A DNA stretch of 42,665 nucleotides, from positions 1-42,665 of the forward strand of contig JALHQH010000077.1 in assembly GCA_022842065.1 (NCBI GenBank). The letters are read 5' to 3'. Of the stretch, positions 33,876 to 41,485 are shown piece after piece. Position 1 is the stretch's first letter, and every line of letters begins with the position of its first letter. The position numbers and the translations under genes are program-made. The DNA comes from Caldilineaceae bacterium (GTDB taxonomy: Bacteria > Chloroflexota > Anaerolineae > Caldilineales > Caldilineaceae). The notes beneath the pieces were generated by a model. That model was not told the DNA's origin, did not search any database, and worked only from the letters and a program-made list of their open reading frames with translations.

Positions 33876-35510
33876 TTAGCCAGCGCCGATATTAGATAGA
33901 GCACGGCAATTATGGTTTTGTGCCCCATACACCCATTCGCCGCCCACCATCGTGGCAACTACGCTGGCCTCTAGCAGCGCTTCGGGTGGCGCGCTAAAAA
34001 TATCCTCTCCCAGCACTACCAGATCGGCCAGCTTACCGGCGGTCAACGAGCCTTTGAGCGCTTCTTCGCCACCGGCATACGCGGCACCCACGGTATAGGC
34101 ATAGACCGCTTCGGCAATGCTGACACATTCCTCCCCATACCACCCCTGCGGACCGGGATGGCCGTTGGGCCGGCGGCGGGCGACCGCCGCGTAGAGCCCC
34201 TGGAAAACATCCGGCGTCTCGACCGGGGCGTCGGAACCAAAGGCGAGTTTGGCACCGGTGCTAAGCAGGGTGCTCCAGGCGTAGCTGTTGCGGGCGCGGG
34301 CACCCCAATTCTGGTCGGCAATATCCATGTCCTGTGTACAGTGGATCGGCTGCATTGATGGGATCACATCCAGGGCAACAAAACGGCCAATGTCATCGGC
34401 GTGGAGCACCTGCGCGTGTTCGACACGGTGGCGCAACGCCGGGCCAATGCCCTGCTTGCGCACATTTTCAAAGGCATCCAGCACATTGCGGTTGGCCCCG
34501 TCGCCGATGGCGTGGATGTGGACGGCCAACCCCGCTCGCGCGGCCTTTTCCACTTGCGCCTTAAGATGCTCAGCGGTGGAGACGGCAATGCCAATGTTGT
34601 TTGGCTCCCCCTCGTAGGGGTCAATCATCAAGGCCGAACGGGCACCCAACGACCCGTCGGCAAACATTTTGAGCGCGCCAAAGCGCAGCCATTCATCACC
34701 TAGCCCGCTCTGAATCCCCACCTGAATCGCGGCGTCCAGATCCGCTTCGGGGATCTGTTGCAGCACGCGCAGTTTGAGTTCGCCGTTGCGGTGCAGTGTT
34801 TGGAAGGCGCGCAGTGCGGCCACCCCCTCCATGTTGTGGACACCGACGATGCCCATGCGGTGTACCGTCGCCATCGCTACTTTGACCGCGGCCAGTGCTT
34901 CCTCAGCCGTGGGCATGCGCTGCAAACGTCCCACCAACTCCATCGCCCGTTCGAGCAAAATGCCGGTTGGCTGACCGGTCGCGGGGTCGCGCACGATCTC
35001 GCCGCCGGGCGGGTTCGGGGTGTCGGTGGTGATCCCAGCCAGCGCTAACGCCTGACTGTTCGCCCAGCCGGCATGGCCACACTTGCGGCGTAGAAAGACG
35101 GGGTGATCCGTGGTGATCGCATCCAGGTCAGCGGCAACCGGGAAAGCGTTGGTCGGCCAGAGGGATTGATCCCAGCCACGGCCGGAAAGCCATTGGCCGG
35201 CGGGTGTGGTGGCGGCACGCGCGGTCACGCGTTCCAAGGCATTCTCCAGCGACGTTACCCCCATCAGATCGATTTCGCGCAGGCTCAGCCCGTAGGAGAG
35301 GAAGTGGAGATGGGCATCGATAAAGCCGGGGGTAACGGTGCGCCCTTCCAGGTCAATGGCCGCCCCATCCGCGGCCAGCAAAGCGCGCATCTCCATGTCA
35401 CCGCCCACCGCCACGATCCGATCCCCAGCCAGCGCAATCGCCTGGACTTGGGGCTGACGGGGCTCCATCGTGTGGATCTTGCCATTGTACAAAACGAGTG
35501 TTGCCTGCAT
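33876..35510 (-). CDS. YtcJ-like metal-dependent amidohydrolase
   Basis: A 544-residue amidohydrolase-superfamily enzyme of the YtcJ (Amidohydro_3) group. Metal-site marks are GFIDAHLHFLSYG near residue 60, VHIHAIGDGANR, RVEHAQV, and the late Asp in FGSDAPVETPDVFQGL. These enzymes hydrolyse amide-like or N-acyl bonds; substrates are usually unknown. Start 35510 (MQATLVLYNGKIHTM) is chosen because AGGAG lies upstream and the longer frame to 35729 runs through the heptamer repeat. It is the first native-looking gene right of the island, with its stop 33 bases from the methyltransferase stop, convergent. Confidence 0.88.
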   Translation of the reverse strand: MQATLVLYNGKIHTMEPRQPQVQAIALAGDRIVAVGGDMEMRALLAADGAAIDLEGRTVTPGFIDAHLHFLSYGLSLREIDLMGVTSLENALERVTARAATTPAGQWLSGRGWDQSLWPTNAFPVAADLDAITTDHPVFLRRKCGHAGWANSQALALAGITTDTPNPPGGEIVRDPATGQPTGILLERAMELVGRLQRMPTAEEALAAVKVAMATVHRMGIVGVHNMEGVAALRAFQTLHRNGELKLRVLQQIPEADLDAAIQVGIQSGLGDEWLRFGALKMFADGSLGARSALMIDPYEGEPNNIGIAVSTAEHLKAQVEKAARAGLAVHIHAIGDGANRNVLDAFENVRKQGIGPALRHRVEHAQVLHADDIGRFVALDVIPSMQPIHCTQDMDIADQNWGARARNSYAWSTLLSTGAKLAFGSDAPVETPDVFQGLYAAVARRRPNGHPGPQGWYGEECVSIAEAVYAYTVGAAYAGGEEALKGSLTAGKLADLVVLGEDIFSAPPEALLEASVVATMVGGEWVYGAQNHNCRALSNIGAG

Positions 35511-35624
35511 TGCGCGCTCCTGTGTTGCACTGACCAGCAAAGGCGCAGCCGTAACCTGCATAAGCACCTTCGCCGGTATCATTAAGTTGTCTTGTGATAG
35601 GGAATATTGTACCATGCGGAAAAG

Positions 35625-35742
35625 GTGAAACGTGAAACGTGAAACGTGAAGAGTGATGCGTGAAACGTAACCCGTAACGCGTTGGTTACACCTGGATGCG
35701 TAACCCGTAACCCGTAACTTACGCATCACGTTTCACGTTTTA
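35625..35742. repeat. GTGAAAC/GTAACCC heptamer array with inverted arm
   Basis: Eight consecutive seven-base units run 35625-35680: GTGAAAC three times, GTGAAGA, GTGATGC, GTGAAAC, GTAACCC, GTAACGC. After 19 bases, GTAACCC, GTAACCC and GTAACTT follow (35700-35720). Then ACGCATCACGTTTCACGTTT (35721-35740) is the inverted copy of the first block, so the whole can fold into a long hairpin. It lies between divergent genes (amidohydrolase on minus, methyltransferase-like on plus), so it is not a simple convergent terminator. Confidence 0.85.
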
Positions 35743-35764
35743 TGCAGCACCTTTCAGGAGTCCT

Positions 35765-36658
35765 ATGGAATTTCAGAATCTGCGCGCTGAGCTTGATGGC
35801 TGGTTACGGGCTGAGGCGCTAACGGTAGAACCTAATTTGTCGCGGCGGGTGGCGGCGCTCGACTTTATCGGCTTTGTGCGCGAGGTGGTGCGCCGGCAAC
35901 GGCCGGCCAGCCCGGCCTATCAAGGGTTACTGGCCGAGGCGGAAGCGTTGGCGACGAAGCTGAATGGCATCAACGCCGCCCTCTTTGCGCGCTTGCGCGA
36001 AGGGGTGCGCAGTGGCCTGCTGCGCGGTCAAGCCTTGCGCGCCTATGTGGATCAATTCACCGCTCATGGTCAACCCACCAATGAGCATATTTACACCGGC
36101 TATGATGGGCTCGATAGTCTGGTTGATGGGCTCTTTGCCCTGCCTACCGCCCCCGCCCCGACCCTGACGCCAACGGTCGAAATGGTTCACTGCGAGGAGA
36201 CGCCGGCCTGTGCCATTCTCGATCTGATCGATCAATGTGCCTTAGGGCCGCAGGATGTTTTCTATGACCTGGGCTCTGGCTTGGGGCAGGTGGTGATGTT
36301 TGTCCATCTGCTCACGGGGGTCAAGGCCAAAGGGGTGGAATTTGAGCCGGCTTTCTGTCGGTTTGCGCAGCAGCAGGCGGCAGCATTGGCTTTACCCGCG
36401 GTCGATTTTATCAACGCCGATGCGCGTAACGTCGATTATCAGGATGGCACCGTCTTTTTTCTCTTTACCCCCTTCCGTGGCCAGATTCTGCGTGATGTAT
36501 TGGCGCGCCTGGAGCAGGTCGCCCACCACCACCCGATCCGCCTCTGTACCTTTGGCTCCTGCTCACCACGGGTGGCGGCCCAAGGCTGGTTACGCCCCCT
36601 CAGCGCCGATCCTCACCACGAGTACAAACTGATCGTTTTTGAAAGCCGCAGTGATTAG
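35765..36658 (+). CDS. Class I SAM-dependent methyltransferase, DOT1-like core
   Basis: A 297-residue protein. The first 130 residues are helical and unrecognised. The C-terminal Rossmann domain (about 145-295) has the SAM loop VFYDLGSGLGQVVM, the acidic end of strand 2 in KGVEFEPAFCRFAQQQA, FINADARN, and FFLFTPFRG in place of the usual motif IV. DLGSGxGQVV resembles the DOT1 histone-lysine methyltransferase core, which also has bacterial relatives. AGGAG precedes the ATG. Substrate unknown. Confidence 0.8.
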   Translation: MEFQNLRAELDGWLRAEALTVEPNLSRRVAALDFIGFVREVVRRQRPASPAYQGLLAEAEALATKLNGINAALFARLREGVRSGLLRGQALRAYVDQFTAHGQPTNEHIYTGYDGLDSLVDGLFALPTAPAPTLTPTVEMVHCEETPACAILDLIDQCALGPQDVFYDLGSGLGQVVMFVHLLTGVKAKGVEFEPAFCRFAQQQAAALALPAVDFINADARNVDYQDGTVFFLFTPFRGQILRDVLARLEQVAHHHPIRLCTFGSCSPRVAAQGWLRPLSADPHHEYKLIVFESRSD

Positions 36659-36704
36659 AAACTACGCGCTACCCAAATAAATCCCTCACCCGCCGCCCGT
36701 TCCA

Positions 36705-36745
36705 ACCAATAACCAATGACCCAATTCCTAATCACCCAATCGCCC
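36705..36745 (+). repeat. ACCAATGA-type heptamer repeat overlapping the AraC gene start
   Basis: ACCAATAACCAATGACCC, then TCCTAATCACCCAATCGCCC, a degenerate seven-base periodic run. The ATG of the AraC-type gene (36716) lies inside it, and the first dozen codons (MTQFLITQSPIP) are encoded by the repeat. No Shine-Dalgarno is visible. Same family as 1730-1812 and 38653-38680. Confidence 0.7.
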
Positions 36746-37573
36746 ATCCCCACCACCGAAAGCACCAAATTCTGGCGCGCCACGACCCTAGGTGATGTTG
36801 AATTGTTGCGCGCCACCTACATCACCCACAGTTTTGCCCCGCACAGCCACGAAGGGTATGCAATCGGGGTGATTGAACAGGGCGCGCAAACCTTTGCCTA
36901 CCGTGGCGCCGTGCACGTGGCGGGGGCAGGCCAGGTGGTGCTGATCAATCCCGGTGAAATCCATACGGGGCAGGCACTGAGCCAGGCTGGGTGGAGCTAC
37001 CGTATGCTCTATCCCGCGGCGGAGCTGGTGCGCCAAGCCGCGGCCCAATTAGCTGGGCGCATCGGTGATTACCCCTTCTTTACCCATGCGGTGGTGACCG
37101 ATAGCCTGCTCGCCCAGCAACTCGGCCACTTTCACCGGCAATTGGAACAAGGGCTCTCCCCACTGGAAAGTGAGAGCGGCTGGCTGACGCTGTTGACCGG
37201 GCTAATTCAACGCCACGCTGATGATCGACAACGGCTGCCGGCGGCGCAACCCACCACGGATCGCGCGTCGCTCCAAGCGGCGTTGCACTATCTCGCCGAT
37301 CACTACGCGGTGAACGTCTCACTGGCCGAGTTGGCCGCCCATGTGCATCTCAGTCCTTACCACCTGCTGCGCACCTTTAAAAGCGCCTTTGGTTTGCCGC
37401 CCCACGCCTATCTTAACCAGTTGCGTGTGCAACGGGCCAAAACGCTGCTGCGCGCCGGGGTCGCCGTCGCCGAGGTTGCGCTGCTGGTTGGCTTTAATGA
37501 CCAGAGTCACCTCACGCGCCATTTCAAACGCATAGTTGGTGTGCCACCCGGCAGCTATCGCCAACACTCATAA
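36716..37573 (+). CDS. AraC-family transcription regulator
   Basis: A 285-residue regulator. An N-terminal cupin-like ligand domain (about 20-160) has HSFAPHSHEGYAIGVIEQG and VVLINPGEIHTG, and a C-terminal double helix-turn-helix (about 182-283) has VSLAELAAHVHLSPYHLLRTFKSAFGLPPHAY and VAEVALLVGFNDQSHLTRHFKRIVGVPPG. The downstream azlC/azlD pair in the same direction suggests it controls amino-acid export, a common arrangement. The predicted N-terminus is encoded by an intergenic repeat, so the true start could be later. Confidence 0.9.
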   Translation: MTQFLITQSPIPTTESTKFWRATTLGDVELLRATYITHSFAPHSHEGYAIGVIEQGAQTFAYRGAVHVAGAGQVVLINPGEIHTGQALSQAGWSYRMLYPAAELVRQAAAQLAGRIGDYPFFTHAVVTDSLLAQQLGHFHRQLEQGLSPLESESGWLTLLTGLIQRHADDRQRLPAAQPTTDRASLQAALHYLADHYAVNVSLAELAAHVHLSPYHLLRTFKSAFGLPPHAYLNQLRVQRAKTLLRAGVAVAEVALLVGFNDQSHLTRHFKRIVGVPPGSYRQHS

Positions 37574-37595
37574 GCCAAGGCTAATATGCAAGTCC

Positions 37596-37723
37596 TACAA
37601 AATTGAGATAAGCCACAAAGCGGAAAGCTACCCTGTCGTGTACTGCGCATCACCCGCAAGTACTCGCCGCGGTCCCCTGATGCGCAGCCCACTCTAGGTC
37701 AACGCGATTAGCGCAATTTTGTA
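37596..37723. other. Structured spacer with two nested inverted repeats
   Basis: TACAAAATTG (37596-37605) pairs with CAATTTTGTA (37714-37723), and CTGCGCATCA (37643-37652) with TGATGCGCAG (37678-37687), all perfect. The arms nest, as in a small structured RNA or the ends of a short element. It lies after the AraC stop and 150 bases before azlC. I know no RNA family that matches. Confidence 0.45.
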
Positions 37724-37789
37724 CAAGACAACCCCTCCATAAACCAATAAAATAAATTGCCCACAGTTATCAAAACCAGGTGCTAGCGC

Positions 37790-37856
37790 GCCCGGTCGGG
37801 CTCAATTCCAGTCCACGCCGGTGGACTTTGTTTGTGTAGCGGCGCATTGATGTGCC
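37790..37856 (+). repeat. Three-hairpin repeat in the azlC leader
   Basis: Three small stems follow each other: GCCCG/CGGGC (37790-37801), AGTCCAC/GTGGACT around GCCG (37810-37827) and GGCGCAT/ATGTGCC (37841-37856). The middle stem is followed by TTGTTTGTGTAG. From memory, a GTCCAC-GTGGACT-TTGTTTGTGTAG sequence recurs between genes in Chloroflexi and cyanobacteria. It ends just before the azlC start, so it could act as an attenuator or be an inserted repeat. Confidence 0.5.
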
Positions 37857-37874
37857 TGGAAAATGAGGATAGAG

Positions 37875-38630
37875 ATGGAAGGAACGGTGGGACACCAAGC
37901 AGCGACAGCGCCACACGCGCAATCGCTGCCTTCAAGCAGAGGCAGCGAGTTTCGGGCGGGGGTGATGGGCGTCGCCCCGTTACTGCTGGGGGTGATCCCC
38001 TTTGGGCTAATCTATGGGGTGCTGGCGGTTGGTATTGGGCTGGCAGTCCCGATGGCACAGGGGATGTCGGCTGTGGTCTTTGCCGGCTCGGCCCAATTTA
38101 TTACGGCGCAGCTCCTAGGTGACGGCGCACCATTGCTGGTGATCGTGGCTACCGCGCTGGTGCTCAACCTGCGTCATCTGCTCTATAGCGCCTCGTTGGC
38201 CCCTTACCTGCAAGCGCTGAACCGGGGTTGGAAAGCGCTGCTCGCCTATCTTACCACCGATGAGACGTACGCCGTGGCGATCAGCCACTATCTCGACGGT
38301 CGCCAGGCGCCTACCTGGAAACATTGGTATTTCCTGGGCGCGGGCTTAAGCCTCTGGGTGACCTGGCAACTGAGCACCGCGGTCGGCGTTTTCCTCGGCG
38401 CGCAGATCCCGGCGGCCTGGTCGCTTGATTTTGCCCTGCCGTTAACCTTTATTGCCATCGTCATCCCCGCGTTGAAAGATCGGGCCACCGCGGGGACCGC
38501 GCTAGTGGCCGGCATTACCGTCCTGCTCGCCCTGCAACTGCCCCTCAAATTGGGCTTAATGACAGCAATGCTGGTTGCCATTGCCGCCGGCGCGCTGCTG
38601 GACAAGCGACAACCGTCCACTGGCCACTGA
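37875..38630 (+). CDS. azlC: AzlC family branched-chain amino acid exporter, large subunit
   Basis: A 251-residue inner-membrane protein with about six hydrophobic segments and the AzlC marks GVAPLLLGVIPFGLIYGVLA, FAGSAQFIT, LNLRHLLYSASLAPYL and LTTDETYAV. With AzlD it exports branched-chain or related amino acids (in Bacillus, azlCD gives azaleucine resistance). Two starts are possible: 37863 and 37875; the second has AGGA at five bases and is preferred. azlD follows 35 bases later, and the AraC regulator lies upstream. Confidence 0.92.
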   Translation: MEGTVGHQAATAPHAQSLPSSRGSEFRAGVMGVAPLLLGVIPFGLIYGVLAVGIGLAVPMAQGMSAVVFAGSAQFITAQLLGDGAPLLVIVATALVLNLRHLLYSASLAPYLQALNRGWKALLAYLTTDETYAVAISHYLDGRQAPTWKHWYFLGAGLSLWVTWQLSTAVGVFLGAQIPAAWSLDFALPLTFIAIVIPALKDRATAGTALVAGITVLLALQLPLKLGLMTAMLVAIAAGALLDKRQPSTGH

Positions 38631-38652
38631 TTAGCGACTATGTTAAAGAAAC

Positions 38653-38680
38653 GACCAATCACCCAATGACCAATCACCCA
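38653..38680 (+). repeat. ACCAATCACCCAATG repeat overlapping the azlD start
   Basis: GACCAATCACCCAATGACCA followed by ATCACCCA, a four-unit heptamer-like run that contains the azlD ATG (38666) and encodes MTNHP. No Shine-Dalgarno is seen within 15 bases. Confidence 0.7.
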
Positions 38681-38995
38681 CTTTCCCTCTGGCTCACCTT
38701 GCTCACCATCGGGCTAGGGACCTTTGCCTATCGTTTTGCCTTTATCTTTTTTCTCAACGAGATTCGCCTACCCGGCTGGTTGGCGCGCCCCTTGCGCTTT
38801 GTGCCGGTCGCCGCGTTGACCGCGATTATCGTGCCCGAACTTTTTGTACGCAACAATGTGCTCGCCCTGAGCTGGCAGAACGAACGGCTGCTGGCCGGGA
38901 TCCTGGCCATGCTCGTCGCCTGGTGGACCCGCAATGTTTTCTTAACGATTGGGCTAGGCATGGTCGCCCTGTATGGCCTACAGTGGTTGTTATAG
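38666..38995 (+). CDS. azlD: AzlD family branched-chain amino acid exporter, small subunit
   Basis: A 109-residue membrane protein with about four hydrophobic segments. AzlD marks are TFAYRFAFIFFLNE near the N-terminus, RFVPVAALTAIIVPELF, and the closing NVFLTIGLGMVALYGLQ. Partner of AzlC; the small subunit is required for transport in characterised pairs. Its start codon lies in the ACCAATC repeat, and its TAG stop (38993-38995) lies in the terminator hairpin. Confidence 0.92.
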   Translation: MTNHPLSLWLTLLTIGLGTFAYRFAFIFFLNEIRLPGWLARPLRFVPVAALTAIIVPELFVRNNVLALSWQNERLLAGILAMLVAWWTRNVFLTIGLGMVALYGLQWLL

Positions 38996-39059
38996 CGTAG
39001 GTCAGCGCCTCCGGCGTGACATCGCACCACCGTCACGCCGGAGACGCTGACCTACGCTA
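38993..39059. terminator. Hairpin overlapping the stop codons of azlD and the GNAT gene
   Basis: Arms 38993-39020 and 39032-39059 match at 27 of 28 positions (the odd pair is a wobble), loop 39021-39031. The left arm begins with the azlD TAG, and the right arm contains the GNAT TAG (39052-39054 on the minus strand). A very economical bidirectional terminator shared by convergent genes. Confidence 0.88.
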
Positions 39060-39588
39060 ACGGTTTGACCATGATCCAATCGGCAAAGGCGATCTCATCG
39101 ACAAAGATGGTGGTGGTGCCGGTGATAGCGAAGCCGCAGCGTTGGTAGAAGGCGAGGGCGGGTTGATTCTCCTGCCAGACACAGAGCCAGAGGGTAGCAC
39201 AAGCTTGGGATCGGGCGTGCGCTTCGGCTGCCTGCAGCAAGGCTTGGCCAATACCCTGTCCCTGATCGCGCTGGTCAATATAGAGGTTGACGACTTCGAT
39301 GGCGTTGTGTTGCGCGGCGAGTGTAGGGATAGGTGCGCTGACCAATTTGCAGTAGCCCACCAACACCTCATCTCGCGTTGCCACGAGCCAAAAGGTGGCG
39401 GGATCGGCGAGGGCAAGTTCAATAGCGGCCACGCTGAAGGTGCGCGCTAAATAACTGTCTAAGGTTGGGGCAGGAATTGCCGCGCCATAGGTGTGGCGAA
39501 AGACCCTGGCGGCCAGCGGTGAGAGGGTGGCGGCGTCGGCAGGTCGCGCCGGGCGAATGGTAAAGGGCAAATGTTCACTGCGCGCCAT
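39052..39588 (-). CDS. GNAT-family N-acetyltransferase
   Basis: A 178-residue GCN5-type acetyltransferase. The acetyl-CoA loop is in NLYIDQRDQGQGIGQALLQAAEAHA, followed by LWLCVWQENQPALAFYQRCGF, the typical strand 5 and helix 4. Substrate is unknown. ATG 39588 is preferred over a TTG at 39600; it overlaps the end of the Rieske oxygenase gene by 14 bases, which indicates translational coupling. Confidence 0.9.
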   Translation of the reverse strand: MARSEHLPFTIRPARPADAATLSPLAARVFRHTYGAAIPAPTLDSYLARTFSVAAIELALADPATFWLVATRDEVLVGYCKLVSAPIPTLAAQHNAIEVVNLYIDQRDQGQGIGQALLQAAEAHARSQACATLWLCVWQENQPALAFYQRCGFAITGTTTIFVDEIAFADWIMVKPLA

Positions 39589-40549
39589 AGCGCAGCCCAA
39601 GTTGGCGCAGCCAGGTGCGGTAACCGATTGCCATGCGATCTGAGCGTAGGTGCAACTCGGCCTGTAGATCTAGCGGCAATAGTTCTGGGCGCTGACTTTC
39701 GACAATCGCCCGATCTTCCTCAAAAATCCCGCCAATGCGCGGTGTATAGTCAAGGCGTAGCTGTTCACTGTCGGTGGTCGTGTTGGTCGCCACGACAAAC
39801 CAGGCGGTACTTTCCAGTAGATCATGGGGTGTCACCACCAGCAAGAGACCATTGGTGGCATTCGCTGATTTTTTGGTGAAGTGCGCAGTGAGCGGCCGGA
39901 AGACGCTGTAAATATAATGGACCGCACCACTACTGTCACCATAGGGATTGGGCTGATAGACTGCAATCGGCTCGCCAAAGACCCCATCCGGCGTCACTGC
40001 CACCTCGTACTCCCCGATCTGGGCTTGGGCCGGATCACCCAGCACCCCGGCGTGGACAAAGGCAAAGTGGGTGGCATCGAGAAAGTTCTCAATGATGCGC
40101 GGCCCATTGGCGCGCACCCCGGCAAACGGGCCACAAGGGGCCGCGGCAAACCCCGGCGCGCCCCACTCGGGGAACGGGGGCAAGTCGTTGGCCGGTGTGC
40201 CCAGGCAGGTCCAAACGAGTCCATAACGCACCTGCACCGGATAAGTTTGGGCCTGCGCTTTGGTCGGCGGCGTCTGTTCGGGGTGCGCCGGCATGTGGAC
40301 ACAGCGCCCCTCGCTGTTATATTGCCAACCATGATAAGGACAGGCCAAAGACGTACCATTCACCTTGCCGCGCGACAGGCGCGCCCCGCGGTGGATACAG
40401 AGATCGCGCCAGACTTGAATCGTCTCATCCACCTGCCAGATGACGAGATCTTCGCCTAGCAGGCGCGTGCTCAGTACCGGGGTTGTTTGCAGTTGATAGA
40501 TGCTGGCGACCGGATGCCAGTCGTTGACGAGAATGGGATCGTTGAGCAT
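39575..40549 (-). CDS. Rieske non-heme iron oxygenase, alpha subunit type
   Basis: A 324-residue Rieske oxygenase. The 2Fe-2S site is C51-x-H53 and C70-x2-H73 in CIHRGA and ACPYHGW. The catalytic domain has the mononuclear iron site ENFLDATHFAFVHAG (Asn, Asp and two His) with a late acidic residue expected near EEDRAIVES. Most like the VanA/PaO-like group that demethylates or hydroxylates aromatic or pigment substrates. No reductase gene is adjacent, so electrons come from elsewhere. Twelve bases after the MBL-fold hydrolase gene. Confidence 0.9.
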   Translation of the reverse strand: MLNDPILVNDWHPVASIYQLQTTPVLSTRLLGEDLVIWQVDETIQVWRDLCIHRGARLSRGKVNGTSLACPYHGWQYNSEGRCVHMPAHPEQTPPTKAQAQTYPVQVRYGLVWTCLGTPANDLPPFPEWGAPGFAAAPCGPFAGVRANGPRIIENFLDATHFAFVHAGVLGDPAQAQIGEYEVAVTPDGVFGEPIAVYQPNPYGDSSGAVHYIYSVFRPLTAHFTKKSANATNGLLLVVTPHDLLESTAWFVVATNTTTDSEQLRLDYTPRIGGIFEEDRAIVESQRPELLPLDLQAELHLRSDRMAIGYRTWLRQLGLRYGAQ

Positions 40550-40561
40550 GGGTATGCTTTC

Positions 40562-41407
40562 TTACGCCAAATCGAGCCGCTCGCCACATTGGAGCACACG
40601 GTAAGGTTGTTGCAGAATCTGCGCAGCGCGCACAAATTCATCCGTGCTGACGGTGTTAAAGGTGAACATATCGTAGTGACAGGGAATCACCAACCCGGCG
40701 CTGATCTTCTTAGCGATCTGAGCGGCTTCAGAGCCGGAGAGGTTGCCGGCCACACCCCGTTTGGGGTCACGGCCATTGATCGGCAGCAGCGCCAGGTCAA
40801 TCGACCACCCCCGTAGTGTCTCCTCCATGCCGTCGTACCAGAGCGTATCGCCGCTGTGGTAAAGGGTCCACGGCCCAGCCTGCACCACCAGCCCGATAAA
40901 TTTGTGATGGCCTGCCTCATCCAGTTCAAAGGTTTCATGGGCAGCAGGGACGGCATGCAGCGTAAACAGACCTACGGTGACCGGCGTATCAACCGTTACT
41001 GGGGTGAGGCGCGCTGGGGAGACTCCTAGCCGTTGGGCTGCAAACCCTACATTCGCCGCCGAGACGACCACTGTTAGATCTGGATTTGCTTGCAGCAGCG
41101 GGCCAAGTGTTTCACCATCCAGGTGATCGGTGTGATTGTGGCTGGAGGTGACGACATCAACAAAATCGAGCCGTCCCGATGCAATCGGGATTGCCGTCAT
41201 GCGCACATGGGGCTTAGCGGTGTCGGCATACTTCTTTGTGAGTGAATCGGAGAGGTAGGGATCAAGCAGCAAATGTTGCCCTTGCCACTGGATCAGATAG
41301 CCGCTCTGGCCTAGCCACCAGAGGTGAAGGGCATCTAGTTGGCTGCGCGCCGCGGTAATGTCGGCACGGAGGGTGTCGTCTGATTGGAGCGGGTTGATCA
41401 TGATCAA
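40562..41407 (-). CDS. Metallo-beta-lactamase-fold hydrolase, UlaG-like
   Basis: A 281-residue MBL-fold enzyme. Motifs are LWWLGQSGYLIQWQGQHLLLDPYLSD (first strand and Asp), SSHNHTDHLDG (metal ligands HxHxDH), AAHE, YHSGDTLWYDG (bridging Asp) and the late His in VIPCHYDMF. UlaG-type enzymes open lactones or phospho-sugars; function here unknown. First gene of a tight three-gene minus-strand operon with the Rieske oxygenase and GNAT genes, suggesting a catabolic or resistance role. Two ATGs (41407, 41401) are possible. Confidence 0.88.
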   Translation of the reverse strand: MIMINPLQSDDTLRADITAARSQLDALHLWWLGQSGYLIQWQGQHLLLDPYLSDSLTKKYADTAKPHVRMTAIPIASGRLDFVDVVTSSHNHTDHLDGETLGPLLQANPDLTVVVSAANVGFAAQRLGVSPARLTPVTVDTPVTVGLFTLHAVPAAHETFELDEAGHHKFIGLVVQAGPWTLYHSGDTLWYDGMEETLRGWSIDLALLPINGRDPKRGVAGNLSGSEAAQIAKKISAGLVIPCHYDMFTFNTVSTDEFVRAAQILQQPYRVLQCGERLDLA

Positions 41408-41485
41408 GATTGTTCCAGGTCACTGGGGATTGAAAAATTGTTTCGGTAGCCTACGTTCCATCACCGGTTTAACCCTCATTTTTGC

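Noticed and set aside
37783..38058. Minus-strand 91-residue ORF over the azlC leader
   Set aside because: Mostly antisense to azlC and the repeat hairpins; Pro-rich shadow composition.
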